This document shows, one piece after another, positions 35,708 to 44,843 of a stretch of DNA of 64,000 nt. A program made the translations under genes and the position numbers. Source of the stretch: Hyphomicrobiales bacterium. GTDB taxonomy: Bacteria; Pseudomonadota; Alphaproteobacteria; Rhizobiales; Rhizobiaceae. The DNA lies in the NCBI GenBank assembly GCA_900469965.1, contig UBZP01000001.1:62001-126000 (forward strand), given 5' to 3'. Each line of letters starts with the position of its first letter. Position 1 is the stretch's first letter. The notes below the pieces were generated by a model. That model was not told the origin of the DNA, made no database searches, and worked only from the letters and a program-made list of their open reading frames with translations.

Positions 35708-36400
35708 ATGCCGACCCTCTACCATCACCCCATGTCCTCCGCCTCGCGCTTCGTTCGCCTGATCCTGAGCGAATACGGCTACCAGACCGACCTTGCCGAG
35801 GAGCAGCCCTGGGAGAACCGTCGCGACTTCCTGGCGCTGAACCCGGCCGGGACCCTGCCCGTCTATGTCGACGACAGCATGCGGGCGCTCTGCGGGGCGA
35901 CCGTCATCTCCGAATATGTCGACGAGACCCATGGCGTGCTGAAGCGCGACCGGCGCCTTCTGGCCGAGGACCCGTTCCAGCGGGCGGAGATCCGCCGTCT
36001 CGTCGAATGGTTCCTGCAGAAGATGGAGCAGGACGTCACGCGGCCGCTGGTGCGCGAGCGCATCTTCAAGCTGCAGATGACGCCGGACCAGGGCGGGGGA
36101 CCGCCGGACAGCAAGATCCTGCGCAATTCGCGCGCCAACATCCGCCAGCACATGAAGTATCTTTCCTGGCTCGCCGGCTCACGCACCTATCTCGCCGGCG
36201 ACCGGCTGAGCTATGCCGACCTCGCCGCCGCGGCCTCCATCTCCGTGCTGGACTATCTGGGCGAAATCAACTGGCAGGACGCGCCGCAGGCGAAGGACTG
36301 GTACCAGCGCATCAAGTCGCGGCCCGCGTTCCGCCCGCTTCTGGCCGAGCGCGTCCGCGGCGTCACCCCGGTCTCGCACTATGCGGACCTCGACTTCTAG
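35708..36400 (+). CDS. Glutathione S-transferase family protein
   Basis: A 230-residue GST. The thioredoxin-like N-terminal domain starts [25 protein letters not shown] and includes [13 protein letters not shown] and the glutathione-binding [10 protein letters not shown]; the helical C-terminal domain has [27 protein letters not shown]. The ATG at 35708 is chosen from the family start; 35690 is an alternative. It is followed 10 nt later by queG, likely co-transcribed. Substrate unknown. Confidence 0.92.
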   Translation: MPTLYHHPMSSASRFVRLILSEYGYQTDLAEEQPWENRRDFLALNPAGTLPVYVDDSMRALCGATVISEYVDETHGVLKRDRRLLAEDPFQRAEIRRLVEWFLQKMEQDVTRPLVRERIFKLQMTPDQGGGPPDSKILRNSRANIRQHMKYLSWLAGSRTYLAGDRLSYADLAAAASISVLDYLGEINWQDAPQAKDWYQRIKSRPAFRPLLAERVRGVTPVSHYADLDF

Positions 36401-36410
36401 GGCACAAGCC

Positions 36411-37571
36411 ATGTCCGTCGCCGCCGACATGGAAAAGCGAAGCGAGCGGCAGCGGGAGAAGCTCAGGGCGTTCCTGCTGGCGGAGGCGAGCGACAAGGGT
36501 TTCGACGTCTGCCGGGTGACCAGCCCGGATGCGATCCCCGAGGCGCCGGCGCGCCTTGAGGCCTTCCTCGCGGCCGGTTACCACGGCACCATGGACTGGA
36601 TGGACGAGACGCGCGCGCGCCGCGCCGATCCGCGCGTGCTCTGGAGCGATGTCCGCTCGATCGTGCTGTTCGGCATGAACTATGGGCCGGACGAGGATCC
36701 GCGCGCGCTGCTTGCGCGCCGCGACCGCGCGGCGATCTCGGTCTATGCGCGCAACCGCGACTACCACGACGTCATCAAGGGCAGGCTGAAGGAGATCGCC
36801 ACGCGCTTTGCCGCGCGCGCCGGCGCGGACGTGAAGGTCTTCGTCGATACGGCGCCGGTGATGGAAAAGCCGCTCGCCATGCAGGCGGGCCTCGGCTGGC
36901 AGGGCAAGCACACCAACATCGTCAGCCGCGAGTTCGGCTCGTGGCTGTTCCTCGGCAGCCTGTTCACCACCGCCGACCTGGCGACAGACGCGCCGGAGCG
37001 CGACCATTGCGGCTCCTGCCGGGCCTGCCTCGACGCCTGCCCGACGAACGCCTTCCCGGCGCCCTACAGGATCGATGCACGGCGCTGCATCTCCTATCTC
37101 ACGATCGAGCACAAGGGCCCGATCGACCGCGCGCTGCGCCCGCTGATCGGCAACCGCATCTACGGTTGCGACGACTGTCTTGCCGCCTGTCCCTGGAACA
37201 AATTCGCGGCCACCGCCGCCGAGATGAAGTTCCATGCCCGCAACGACCTGCGCGAGCCCCGGATCGCGGACCTGCTCGAACTGGACGACGCCGCCTTCCG
37301 CGCGCATTTCTCCGGCTCGCCTGTCAAACGGATCGGCCGTGACCGTTTCGTGCGCAACGTATTGATTGCGGCAGGCAACAGCGGGGACGCCACGCTCGTG
37401 CCGATCTGTCGACGGCTTGCCGGCGACCCCTCGCCGACCGTGCGCGGCATGGCCGTGTGGGCACTGTCGCAGCTGATGGGGAAAGACGCGTTCCAGGCCT
37501 TGGCCCGCTCTGCGGGAGAGACCGACGCCGAGGTGCGGGCGGAATATGATGCAGCGATGGGAGAGGCCTGA
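36411..37571 (+). CDS. queG: Epoxyqueuosine reductase QueG
   Basis: Reduces epoxyqueuosine to queuosine in tRNA using cobalamin and two [4Fe-4S] clusters. The 386-residue protein shows the cobalamin-dependent N-terminal domain ([21 protein letters not shown]), and the two ferredoxin-type motifs [16 protein letters not shown] and [16 protein letters not shown]-terminal HEAT-like segment ([32 protein letters not shown]) is present, as in many QueG proteins. It shares one base with the next gene (TGATG). Confidence 0.95.
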   Translation: MSVAADMEKRSERQREKLRAFLLAEASDKGFDVCRVTSPDAIPEAPARLEAFLAAGYHGTMDWMDETRARRADPRVLWSDVRSIVLFGMNYGPDEDPRALLARRDRAAISVYARNRDYHDVIKGRLKEIATRFAARAGADVKVFVDTAPVMEKPLAMQAGLGWQGKHTNIVSREFGSWLFLGSLFTTADLATDAPERDHCGSCRACLDACPTNAFPAPYRIDARRCISYLTIEHKGPIDRALRPLIGNRIYGCDDCLAACPWNKFAATAAEMKFHARNDLREPRIADLLELDDAAFRAHFSGSPVKRIGRDRFVRNVLIAAGNSGDATLVPICRRLAGDPSPTVRGMAVWALSQLMGKDAFQALARSAGETDAEVRAEYDAAMGEA

Positions 37572-38443
37572 TGCGGCTGTTGGTTCTGGGAGCGGGCTTT
37601 TCCGGCCGCGCGATCGCGGAGACTTTCAAGGCGGCCGGCTATGCCGTCGCCGGCACGACGCGATCACAGGAGAAGGCAGACGCGCTTTCCGCCCGCGGCA
37701 TCGAAGCGATCCTCTATGACGGCGAGACGATATCGGATGCCCTGATGGCTGCGATGCGGCAGGCGACGCATCTCGTGCAGTCGATCGCCCCCGGCAAGAG
37801 CGGGGACCCGCTCTTTCGCGCCGGGGTGTCGCCGATCACGGACCTGATGCCGGATCTGCGGTGGGCGGGCTACCTGTCGACCGTCGGCGTCTACGGCGAC
37901 CACAAGGGCGCCTGGGTGGACGAGGACACGCAGGTCCATCCGGTCTCGGCCCGCTCGGTGGAGCGGATGGAGGCCGAGGGCAAGTGGCTTTCCTTTTCCC
38001 AGACGAGCGGAGTGCCTGTCGCCGTCCTGCGGCTCGCCGGCATCTATGGCCCCGGGCGCAACGCGCTGCGCAATGTCGCCGAAGGCACCGCCAGGCGGCT
38101 CGTCAAGAAGGACCAGGTGTTCAATCGCATCCGTGTCGAGGATATCGGGGCGGCGGCCCTCTTCCTCTCCGAAGGCGGGCATGGCGGGGTGTTCAACATC
38201 ACCGACGACGAGCCGGGACCGCCGCAGGACGTCGTCGCCGAAGCCGCCCGCCTGATGGGCGCCGAAATGCCGCCGGAGGTCCCGTTCGAAACCGCCGAAC
38301 TTTCCCCGATGGCGCGGTCCTTCTACGGCGAGAACAAGCGCGTCTCGAATGCCAAGATCCGGTCGCTCGGGTTCGACTTCCGCTACCCGAACTACCGCAT
38401 GTCATTGGCGCAGATGTGGGCCGACGACGACTGGCGGGGGTGA
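37571..38443 (+). CDS. NAD-dependent epimerase/SDR family protein (YeeZ-like)
   Basis: A 290-residue extended short-chain dehydrogenase-like protein. The nucleotide loop is LLVLGAGFSGRAIAETF (about 3-19). Later come LSTVGVYGDHKGAWVDE, LRLAGIYGPGRNALRN and NITDDEPGPPQDV. The usual YxxxK catalytic pair is not evident, as in YeeZ relatives. It is translationally coupled to queG through a TGATG overlap. Substrate unknown. Confidence 0.87.
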   Translation: MRLLVLGAGFSGRAIAETFKAAGYAVAGTTRSQEKADALSARGIEAILYDGETISDALMAAMRQATHLVQSIAPGKSGDPLFRAGVSPITDLMPDLRWAGYLSTVGVYGDHKGAWVDEDTQVHPVSARSVERMEAEGKWLSFSQTSGVPVAVLRLAGIYGPGRNALRNVAEGTARRLVKKDQVFNRIRVEDIGAAALFLSEGGHGGVFNITDDEPGPPQDVVAEAARLMGAEMPPEVPFETAELSPMARSFYGENKRVSNAKIRSLGFDFRYPNYRMSLAQMWADDDWRG

Positions 38444-38829
38444 GACGGACAGTCTGGTTAACGAGAGGTTACGAAACTGCGGCCATGCTCGCCAAAGTTT
38501 CGTCAATTTTCTACAACCTGAACGCGATCAACACATGAAACCGATGGACTTTGGCGTAGTCTTTTCGGTCTAGGCGCAACTTTTTTTCAGCTTTTTCGGC
38601 AGTCCGCAGCCGAAAATTCCACGCTTGTCAAGCTTTCAAGATCAGCACTGATTCTAAAGGCCTTTTCCGGACGGACTTGCGATTCCGCCAAGATCGATCG
38701 CATTCTATGCAAACTATTTCGAATGTGTTTGTGAAATAGTCAGGGCTGGACAAGGCCATTTTTCGCCATTTTTCGTCCCAATAGACAGACCTGTCAGAAG
38801 AAACTGGACTTCAGCACTGAGGGGTCAAC
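38444..38829. other. 386-bp AT-rich structured region upstream of rlpA-like gene
   Basis: The region contrasts with its GC-rich surroundings. Seen in it: a CtrA-like pair TTAA-N7-TTAC (38458-38472); two GATTC methylation sites (38650, 38681); a perfect inverted repeat with 8-bp arms TTTTCGGC/GCCGAAAA (38593-38616); another with arms ACTATTTC/GAAATAGT (38713-38740); and a perfect tandem repeat CCATTTTTCG twice (38756-38775). It probably contains the promoter and a long leader of the downstream gene. No open frame of substance is present. Confidence 0.6.
38458..38472 (+). promoter_or_regulatory. CtrA-like binding motif
   Basis: TTAA and TTAC separated by 7 bp match the CtrA consensus at 7 of 8 positions. 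It lies 370 bp upstream of the rlpA-like start and just after the previous gene, in a region that also has two GAnTC sites. Cell-cycle control is inferred only. Confidence 0.35.
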
Positions 38830-39192
38830 ATGTCTATCAAGTCCTCTACTGCGGCGCTTGCCGCACTCATCATCGCTGCGCCCGTTGCCTTCGCATCCAC
38901 CGCCGAGGCCGCCGGCTGCGGAGGTGCATCCTGGTACGCGCTCACCTCGAAAACCGCTTCCGGCGAGCGCATGAACCCGGCCAAGCTGACGGCGGCACAC
39001 AAGACGCTGCGCTTCGGCACCAAGGTCAAGGTCACCAATGCCCGCAACGGCAAGAGCGTCGTCGTCCGCATCAACGATCGCGGTCCGTTCATCCGTGGCC
39101 GGGTACTGGACCTTTCCAAGGCGGCGGCCTCGGAGATCGGCATGATCCGCTCCGGCCACGCCAAAGTCTGTTACCAGATCCTCGCCAGCTGA
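38830..39192 (+). CDS. RlpA-like septal ring lytic transglycosylase family protein
   Basis: A 120-residue exported protein with a Sec signal peptide (cleavage near AEA-AGCGG) and a single double-psi beta-barrel. The barrel carries [31 protein letters not shown] and [19 protein letters not shown], including the Asp-Arg-Gly-Pro that contains the catalytic Asp of RlpA. No lipobox and no SPOR domain, so it is a minimal RlpA, probably periplasmic and acting on peptidoglycan. The ribosome-binding site is GAGGGG. The long upstream region suggests complex control. Confidence 0.9.
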   Translation: MSIKSSTAALAALIIAAPVAFASTAEAAGCGGASWYALTSKTASGERMNPAKLTAAHKTLRFGTKVKVTNARNGKSVVVRINDRGPFIRGRVLDLSKAAASEIGMIRSGHAKVCYQILAS

Positions 39193-39274
39193 AACCGCGC
39201 CAGCCAATTTGACACCCGCCGGCTTGCTCTTGCCGCCCATCGCCGCTACCACGGCGGCAAACTGGAGATGAGCA

Positions 39275-40561
39275 ATGCGATTGGGTGGACGGCTCTCCGG
39301 AGCCATCGAGGTTCTGGCTGACATCGAGACGCGCAAGCGTCCTGTCGCCGACGCGCTGAAGGACTGGGGCCTCGCCCACCGCTTTGCCGGATCCGGCGAC
39401 CGGGCGGCGATCGGCAACATCGTCTACGACGCGCTGCGGATGAAGCTGTCGCACGCCTATCTGATGGACGACGACGGCGCGGCCTCGCTCGCGCTCGGCG
39501 TGATGCTCAGGCAATGGGGCCTGACGCAAGAAAGCCTCGCGCGCGAGCTCGAAGGCGACAAGTTTGCCCCGGACATCCCCGCTGCACGCCTGAAGGCCTT
39601 TGCCGGCCGCCGCCTCGCGGATGCGCCGCTGCATGTACAGGGCGACATCCCGGAATGGGTGCAGCCCTCGTTCGAAGAGAATTTTTCCGAAGACTGGCTG
39701 GCCGAGGCGCAGGCGCTGACGGGACGACCGACGCTCGACCTGCGCGCCAACACGCTGAAGGCATCGCGGGAGAAGGTTCTGAAGGCACTGGAACGCTCCG
39801 GCGCCGAGCCGACGACGATCGCCCGCCACGGCATCCGCATTCCCGCCGGCGAAGGCCCCTCCCGCCTGCCGAACGTCACCGCCGAGCTCTCCTTCCAGAA
39901 GGGCTGGTTCGAGGTGCAGGACGAGGGATCGCAGATCGTCGCCGACCTCGTCTTCGCCCAGGAGGGCGAGCAGGTGCTCGACTTCTGCGCCGGCGGCGGC
40001 GGCAAGACGCTGGCCATGTCCGCGGCCATGAACAACAAGGGCCAGGTGCACGCCTATGACGCCGACCGCAAGCGGCTGGCGCCGATCATCGAGCGGCTGA
40101 AGCGGGCCGGCACGCGCAATGTCCAGGTCCATGACGATCTTTCGTCCCTGTCCCCCTTCGCCGGCCGGTTCGACCGGGTGCTGGTCGACGCCCCCTGCAC
40201 CGGCACCGGCACCTGGCGGCGGCGCCCGGACACCAAGTGGAGACTGACCGACAAGAACCTCGAGGAACGCCTGTCGCAGCAGGAAGAGGCGCTTGCGAGT
40301 GCTGCGACCTTCGTCCGTCCCGGCGGCTATCTCCTGTACGTGACCTGTTCGGTGCTGCCGGAGGAGAACGAGAACCAGGTCTACAGCTTCTGCGAGGACA
40401 ACCCGGAATTCGAGATCCTGTCGGCGGCGGAAGCCTGGGAGGACCTCTTCGGCACCGACAAGCCGAAGCCCTGGTCGGCGGACATGAAGACGGTGACGCT
40501 GACGCCGGCCTCGACCGGAACGGACGGCTTCTTCTTCTGTGCCATGGAGCGCAAGGCATAG
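39275..40561 (+). CDS. RsmB/NOP family class I SAM-dependent RNA m5C methyltransferase
   Basis: Predicted rRNA (cytosine-5)-methyltransferase, 428 residues. It has an N-terminal NusB-like/RNA-binding part, then SAM motif VLDFCAGGGGKTLAMSAAM, VLVDAPCTGTGTWRRRPD with motif IV Cys and YVTCSVLPEENENQV with the second catalytic Cys. Both cysteines are intact. It is close to RsmB but shorter than the E. coli enzyme, so the exact target is unproven. A GC-rich hairpin follows the stop and precedes the imelysin operon. Confidence 0.9.
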   Translation: MRLGGRLSGAIEVLADIETRKRPVADALKDWGLAHRFAGSGDRAAIGNIVYDALRMKLSHAYLMDDDGAASLALGVMLRQWGLTQESLARELEGDKFAPDIPAARLKAFAGRRLADAPLHVQGDIPEWVQPSFEENFSEDWLAEAQALTGRPTLDLRANTLKASREKVLKALERSGAEPTTIARHGIRIPAGEGPSRLPNVTAELSFQKGWFEVQDEGSQIVADLVFAQEGEQVLDFCAGGGGKTLAMSAAMNNKGQVHAYDADRKRLAPIIERLKRAGTRNVQVHDDLSSLSPFAGRFDRVLVDAPCTGTGTWRRRPDTKWRLTDKNLEERLSQQEEALASAATFVRPGGYLLYVTCSVLPEENENQVYSFCEDNPEFEILSAAEAWEDLFGTDKPKPWSADMKTVTLTPASTGTDGFFFCAMERKA

Positions 40562-40568
40562 GGCAGCC

Positions 40569-40600
40569 GGCGCACCGGGCGGCGTCGCCCGGCCTGCGCC
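40569..40600. terminator. Two-tier hairpin after the RsmB-like gene
   Basis: Inner arms CCGGGCG/CGCCCGG close a GCGT loop (40575-40592) and outer arms GGCGCA/TGCGCC extend it. It begins 8 bp after the stop. There is no T-run, so its role as terminator is inferred from position. Confidence 0.45.
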
Positions 40601-40628
40601 CTGCCTGCGGCGCGGGCACGGTTGCAAG

Positions 40629-40645
40629 TATCGAATTATTCTAAA
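40629..40645 (+). promoter_or_regulatory. Irr-type iron control element (ICE)
   Basis: The 17-bp word TATCGAATTATTCTAAA matches the palindromic iron control element TTTRGAAYNRTTCYAAA at 15 of 17 positions, including the complete right half. ICEs bind Irr, the heme-responsive Fur-family regulator of Rhizobiales. It lies 154 bp upstream of the imelysin start, in the only AT-rich part of the spacer and next to the promoter-like TTGACA at 40655. Confidence 0.7.
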
Positions 40646-40798
40646 CTATACGCTTTGACACCAGTTTGTTTTTGCGCGAAGACAAGCGCGCCTGAAAATT
40701 TCCGTCGCCCGGCTCCGGGCGAGGTCCCGGCCATCATCGCCCAAGGGGAGAGGGGCGCCGGGAAGGTGATGAACTCTAGTGGGACCCCAGGAGACAAC

Positions 40799-42079
40799 AT
40801 GAAGACCTCCTTCCTTCGCGCGGCCGTGCTGGCGCTTTCGACCGCCACCTGCGCGCTTGCCGTCCAGCCGGCGCTCGCCGCCACCGACGAAGCCGCCGTC
40901 GTCAAGCACTATGTCGATGTCGCCTATGCCAAGTATTCGGACTCGCTTGCGACCGCCAAGGAACTTGCGACCGCCGTCGACGCGCTGATCGCCAATCCGA
41001 CCGACGACACGCTGAAGGCGGCCCGCGCAGCCTGGATCAAGGCGCGCGTGCCCTATCAGCAGACGGAAGTCTACCGCTTCGGCAATGCCGCGGTCGACGA
41101 ATGGGAAGGAAAGGTCAACGCCTGGCCGCTGGACGAAGGCCTGATCGACTATGTCGACGCCGCCTACGGCACCGAGAGCGACGAGAACGCGCTGTTCGTC
41201 GCCAACGTCATCGCCAACCCGAAGATCAAGATCGACGGCAAGGACATCGACGCGACCGACATCACCCCGGAATTCCTGGCGGGCACGCTGCAGGAGGCCG
41301 GCGGCGTCGAGGCGAACGTGGCGACGGGCTACCACGCGATCGAGTTCCTGCTGTGGGGCCAGGACCTGAACGGCACCGGCAAGGGCGCCGGCAACCGCCC
41401 GGCGACGGACTTCGACACCAAGAACTGCACGGGCGGCAATTGCGACCGCCGCGTCGCCTACCTGAAGGCCGCGACCGACCTGCTCGTCTCCGACCTGGAA
41501 GAGATGGTCGCGCAGTGGGCGCCCGACGGCGGCGCCGCCAAGACCGTCAGCGCCGATCCGAAGGCCGGCATCTCGGCGATCCTGACCGGCATGGGCTCGC
41601 TCTCCTATGGCGAACTCGCCGGCGAGCGCATGAAGCTCGGCCTGCTGCTGCACGACCCGGAAGAAGAACATGATTGCTTCTCCGACAATACGTACAACTC
41701 GCACTATTACGACGCGCTGGGCATCCAGAGCGCCTATACCGGCGAGTATGTCCGCCCCGACGGCACGAAGATGTCCGGCGCGTCGCTTTCGGAACTGGTC
41801 GCCGCCAAGGATGCGGCGCTCGACACGGAAGTGAAGGGCAAGCTCGACACGACCATCGCCGCCATGCAGGCGATGGTGAAGCGCGGCGAGACGGTCGAGG
41901 CCTACGACCAGATGATCGGCGAGGGCAACACCGAGGGCAATGCGGTGGTGCAGGCGGCGGTCGACGGCCTGGTCGCCCAGACCAAGTCCATCGAGCGCGT
42001 CATCTCGGCGCTGGACCTCGGCCAGATCGAGCTCGAAGGGTCCGACAGCCTGGACAATCCCAACGCGGTCTTCCAGTAA
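40799..42079 (+). CDS. Imelysin family (M75) periplasmic iron-regulated protein
   Basis: A 426-residue exported protein with a Sec signal peptide (MKTSFLRAAVLALSTATCALAVQPALA). The imelysin fold consists of two four-helix bundles. The family motif GxHxxE is visible as GYHAIEFLLWGQD (about residue 180), and the second-bundle segment SYGELAGERMKLGLLLHDPEEEHDCFSDNTYNSHYYD is highly typical. Relatives include IrpA, EfeO and insulin-cleaving ICMP; most evidence for this group points to iron uptake rather than proteolysis. It is the first gene of a four-gene operon preceded by an iron control element. Ribosome-binding site CAGGAGA. Confidence 0.92.
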   Translation: MKTSFLRAAVLALSTATCALAVQPALAATDEAAVVKHYVDVAYAKYSDSLATAKELATAVDALIANPTDDTLKAARAAWIKARVPYQQTEVYRFGNAAVDEWEGKVNAWPLDEGLIDYVDAAYGTESDENALFVANVIANPKIKIDGKDIDATDITPEFLAGTLQEAGGVEANVATGYHAIEFLLWGQDLNGTGKGAGNRPATDFDTKNCTGGNCDRRVAYLKAATDLLVSDLEEMVAQWAPDGGAAKTVSADPKAGISAILTGMGSLSYGELAGERMKLGLLLHDPEEEHDCFSDNTYNSHYYDALGIQSAYTGEYVRPDGTKMSGASLSELVAAKDAALDTEVKGKLDTTIAAMQAMVKRGETVEAYDQMIGEGNTEGNAVVQAAVDGLVAQTKSIERVISALDLGQIELEGSDSLDNPNAVFQ

Positions 42080-42126
42080 GAATGCAAAGGCGGGCAGCGT
42101 TCCCTCGAACGCGGCCCGGTCCCGAC

Positions 42127-43665
42127 ATGAAGCGAGCGCCTTCCTCAAGCCTGCTGTCCGCTCTCGGGGGCGTGCTGCTGTTGCTTGGCGCCGGCTCTGC
42201 CGGAACCGAACCCCTGCCGGGCGGCGAAGGCCGCACCGATCTTTCCGACAGGGACAGGGCGAGGGTCGCGGCGGTGACCCGCCCCACCACGGACTTCTCC
42301 AAGGCGGAGCCATACGAGGCGATGTCCGGCGGTGCGGCGACCTCGACGGCCGCGGTCAACGCCGACAGCTTCTCGCACTTCTCCGAGAACCTGACCTTCC
42401 AGCAGGAGGAGGGCTTCAAGCTCGGCAATGCACTCTTTCGCAAGGTATGGGTCTCCTCCCCCTCCTCCACGCAGGCTTCCGACGGGCTCGGACCGCTTTT
42501 CAACGCGCGCGCCTGCCAGAACTGCCATTTGAAGGACGGGCGCGGGCATCCGCCGCAGCCCGGCGACGACACCAGCACCACCTTCCTGCGGCTCGCCCGC
42601 CCGCCCGCCAATGATGCGGAAAGGCAAAAGCTCGAGACGCTGGCGGTGGCGAACTTTCCCGATCCCGTCTATGGCGGCCAGCTGCAGGATTTCGCCGTCC
42701 CCGGCCTCGCCGCCGAGGGCCGGATGCAGGTCGACTGGTCGGAGGAGCCGGTGCGGCTGAAGGGCGGCGAGACCGTCCTGCTGCGCCGGCCGCACTACAG
42801 CGTCGGCGCGCTCGCCTTCGGGCCGATGGATGCGACGACGACGATCTCGCCGCGGATGACCCCGCCGATGATCGGGCTCGGACTGGTCGAGGCAATCCAC
42901 GAGGCCGACATCATGGCGCTGGCCGATCCGGACGACGCGGACGGCGACGGCATCAGCGGCAAGGCGGCGCTGGTCCGCGACCCCGCCACCGGGCAGCTGG
43001 AACTCGGCCGCTTCGGCTGGAAGGCGCAGAACGCCAGCGTGCGCCGGCAGACGGCGGAAGCCTTTGCCAACGACATCGGGATCTCCAATCCGCTTGCGCC
43101 GGCAAGCCAGGGCGACTGCACGGCCGCGCAGAGGGCCTGTCTCGACATGCCGGACGGGGTACAGAAGCGCCTCGGCGACACGGAGGCACCCGATCCGGTG
43201 CTGGACCTCGTCACCTTCTACGCCGAAAATCTCGCCGTTCCGGCCAGACGCAGGACCAGCGCCCGGGAGACGCTTGCCGGCAAGAGGCTGTTCTACGAGA
43301 CCGGCTGCACCGCCTGCCACACGCCGAAGTTCGTCACCCGCCGCGACGCCCGCGACAAGGCGCAGTCGTTCCAGCTGATCTGGCCCTATTCGGACTTCCT
43401 GCTGCACGACATGGGCGATGGCCTGGCGGACGGGCAGCAGGTGGGGCTCGCCGACGGGCAGGAGTGGCGCACGCCGCCGCTATGGGGTATCGGACTGACG
43501 AAGACCGTCAGCGGCCACACCTTCTTTCTGCATGACGGGCGCGCACGCAACCTGACCGAAGCCATCCTCTGGCACGGCGGCGAGGCGCAGGCCGCCCGGG
43601 ACCGATTTGCCGATCTGGAAGCGGCCGACCGTGACGCGCTTCTGACTTTCCTGGAGTCCCTATGA
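42127..43665 (+). CDS. Di-heme oxidoreductase family protein (DUF1111)
   Basis: A 512-residue periplasmic c-type cytochrome-like protein. It has a signal peptide (MKRAPSSSLLSALGGVLLLLGAGSAG) and two CxxCH heme sites, ARACQNCHLKDGRGHPP (about 133) and GCTACHTPKF (about 397). The central region (QLQDFAVPG, GLVEAIHEADIMALADPDDADGDGISG) is the DUF1111 thiol-oxidoreductase-like core. It may oxidise ferrous iron or a ligand during uptake; the true electron partner is unknown. It lies 47 bp after the imelysin gene and overlaps the next one by 4 nt. Confidence 0.9.
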   Translation: MKRAPSSSLLSALGGVLLLLGAGSAGTEPLPGGEGRTDLSDRDRARVAAVTRPTTDFSKAEPYEAMSGGAATSTAAVNADSFSHFSENLTFQQEEGFKLGNALFRKVWVSSPSSTQASDGLGPLFNARACQNCHLKDGRGHPPQPGDDTSTTFLRLARPPANDAERQKLETLAVANFPDPVYGGQLQDFAVPGLAAEGRMQVDWSEEPVRLKGGETVLLRRPHYSVGALAFGPMDATTTISPRMTPPMIGLGLVEAIHEADIMALADPDDADGDGISGKAALVRDPATGQLELGRFGWKAQNASVRRQTAEAFANDIGISNPLAPASQGDCTAAQRACLDMPDGVQKRLGDTEAPDPVLDLVTFYAENLAVPARRRTSARETLAGKRLFYETGCTACHTPKFVTRRDARDKAQSFQLIWPYSDFLLHDMGDGLADGQQVGLADGQEWRTPPLWGIGLTKTVSGHTFFLHDGRARNLTEAILWHGGEAQAARDRFADLEAADRDALLTFLESL

Positions 43666-44804
43666 TGCCTTGCCTGCTGCGTTCCAGACTTCGCTCCGCC
43701 CTTTTCGGCCTGGCGCTTCTTCCCGCGATGACGATCGGGGCCCTGCCGGGATCGGCACAGGATTCCAATCCGCTGCCGCCCGTGGTCCTCACGGAGGAGG
43801 CGATCTCGGCGGTCATGACCCGCGCCGTCGACGACGTGATCCGGCCGGGTTACCGCGACATGCACGCTTCTGCGACGCGACTTGCGGATGCCGTCTCGGC
43901 CTATTGCGCGGCACCCTCCCCCGATACGAAGGCCGCCGCCCATGCCGCCTTCAACGACACGGTGGCCAAATGGTCCTTCATCGAGATCGTGCGCGACGGG
44001 CCGGTGCTGCAGGAAAACCGCTTCGAACGCATCCTGTTCTATCCCGACCGCAAGAGCACCGGCTTGAAGCAGGTGCAGGCGTTGTTGGTCAAGCAGGACA
44101 AGAAGGACGCCACGGCCGCGGCGCTGCCCGGCAAGAGCGTCGCCGTGCAGGGGCTGGGCGCGCTGGAATACGTGCTGTTCGGGACCGGCGCGGAGACCCT
44201 CGACGGCCAGAAGGACAGTTTCCGCTGCCGCTACGGCGCGGCGGTGGCGAAGAACATCGCGGCGACGGCGGCGTCGCTGAGCGCCGACTGGGAGAAGCCG
44301 GACGGCGTGCAGCGCGACTGGAAGCATCCGGGTCCCGACAACCCCGCCTTCCGCGACGGCAAGGAGGCGATCACCGCCCTGCTCGGCATTCTCGTCCACG
44401 GCGCCGAGACGGTGCGCGACCAGCGGATCGAGGCCTTCTACAAGGGCGAGGACGTCCCGGCGCGGCCGAAGTCGGCCATCTACTGGCGCTCGGGCAACAC
44501 CTGGAACTCGATCAGGGGCAATCTCGACGGCCTGCGGACGCTGTTTCGGACGTCGGGGATGGAGGACCTGCTGGACCCGGCCGAGGCCTCGATCGCCGGC
44601 TCAGTCGAATTCGTCATCGCCTCGCTCGAGCGCGTCGTGGCGAACGTCGATCCGGATATCGAGAAAGCCGTCGGCGACCCCTCGGAACGGCACAAGATGG
44701 ACTTTCTCATCATCAACGCGCGCGACCTGGTGCTGCGGCTCAGCGACCAGTATGGCGGGGCAATCGGGCTTGGCGCCGGGTTCTCCTTTGCCGACGGTGA
44801 CTGA
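43662..44804 (+). CDS. Second imelysin-like (M75) periplasmic protein
   Basis: A 380-residue exported imelysin relative, more divergent than the first one. The signal peptide ends near GSAQ-DSNP. The motif region reads GLGALEYVLFGTG: the His of GxHxxE is replaced by Ala, while the Glu is kept, which would alter metal binding. Later segments EAITALLGILVHGAETVRDQRIEAFY and NTWNSIRGNLDGLRTLF fit the family. The ATGATG start allows initiation at 43662 or 43665 and overlaps the stop of the di-heme gene, indicating translational coupling. Confidence 0.85.
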   Translation: MMPCLLRSRLRSALFGLALLPAMTIGALPGSAQDSNPLPPVVLTEEAISAVMTRAVDDVIRPGYRDMHASATRLADAVSAYCAAPSPDTKAAAHAAFNDTVAKWSFIEIVRDGPVLQENRFERILFYPDRKSTGLKQVQALLVKQDKKDATAAALPGKSVAVQGLGALEYVLFGTGAETLDGQKDSFRCRYGAAVAKNIAATAASLSADWEKPDGVQRDWKHPGPDNPAFRDGKEAITALLGILVHGAETVRDQRIEAFYKGEDVPARPKSAIYWRSGNTWNSIRGNLDGLRTLFRTSGMEDLLDPAEASIAGSVEFVIASLERVVANVDPDIEKAVGDPSERHKMDFLIINARDLVLRLSDQYGGAIGLGAGFSFADGD

Positions 44805-44843
44805 TCGGCCGGCGCGGCCGGGACTACGGGAAAGGGACCAGCG

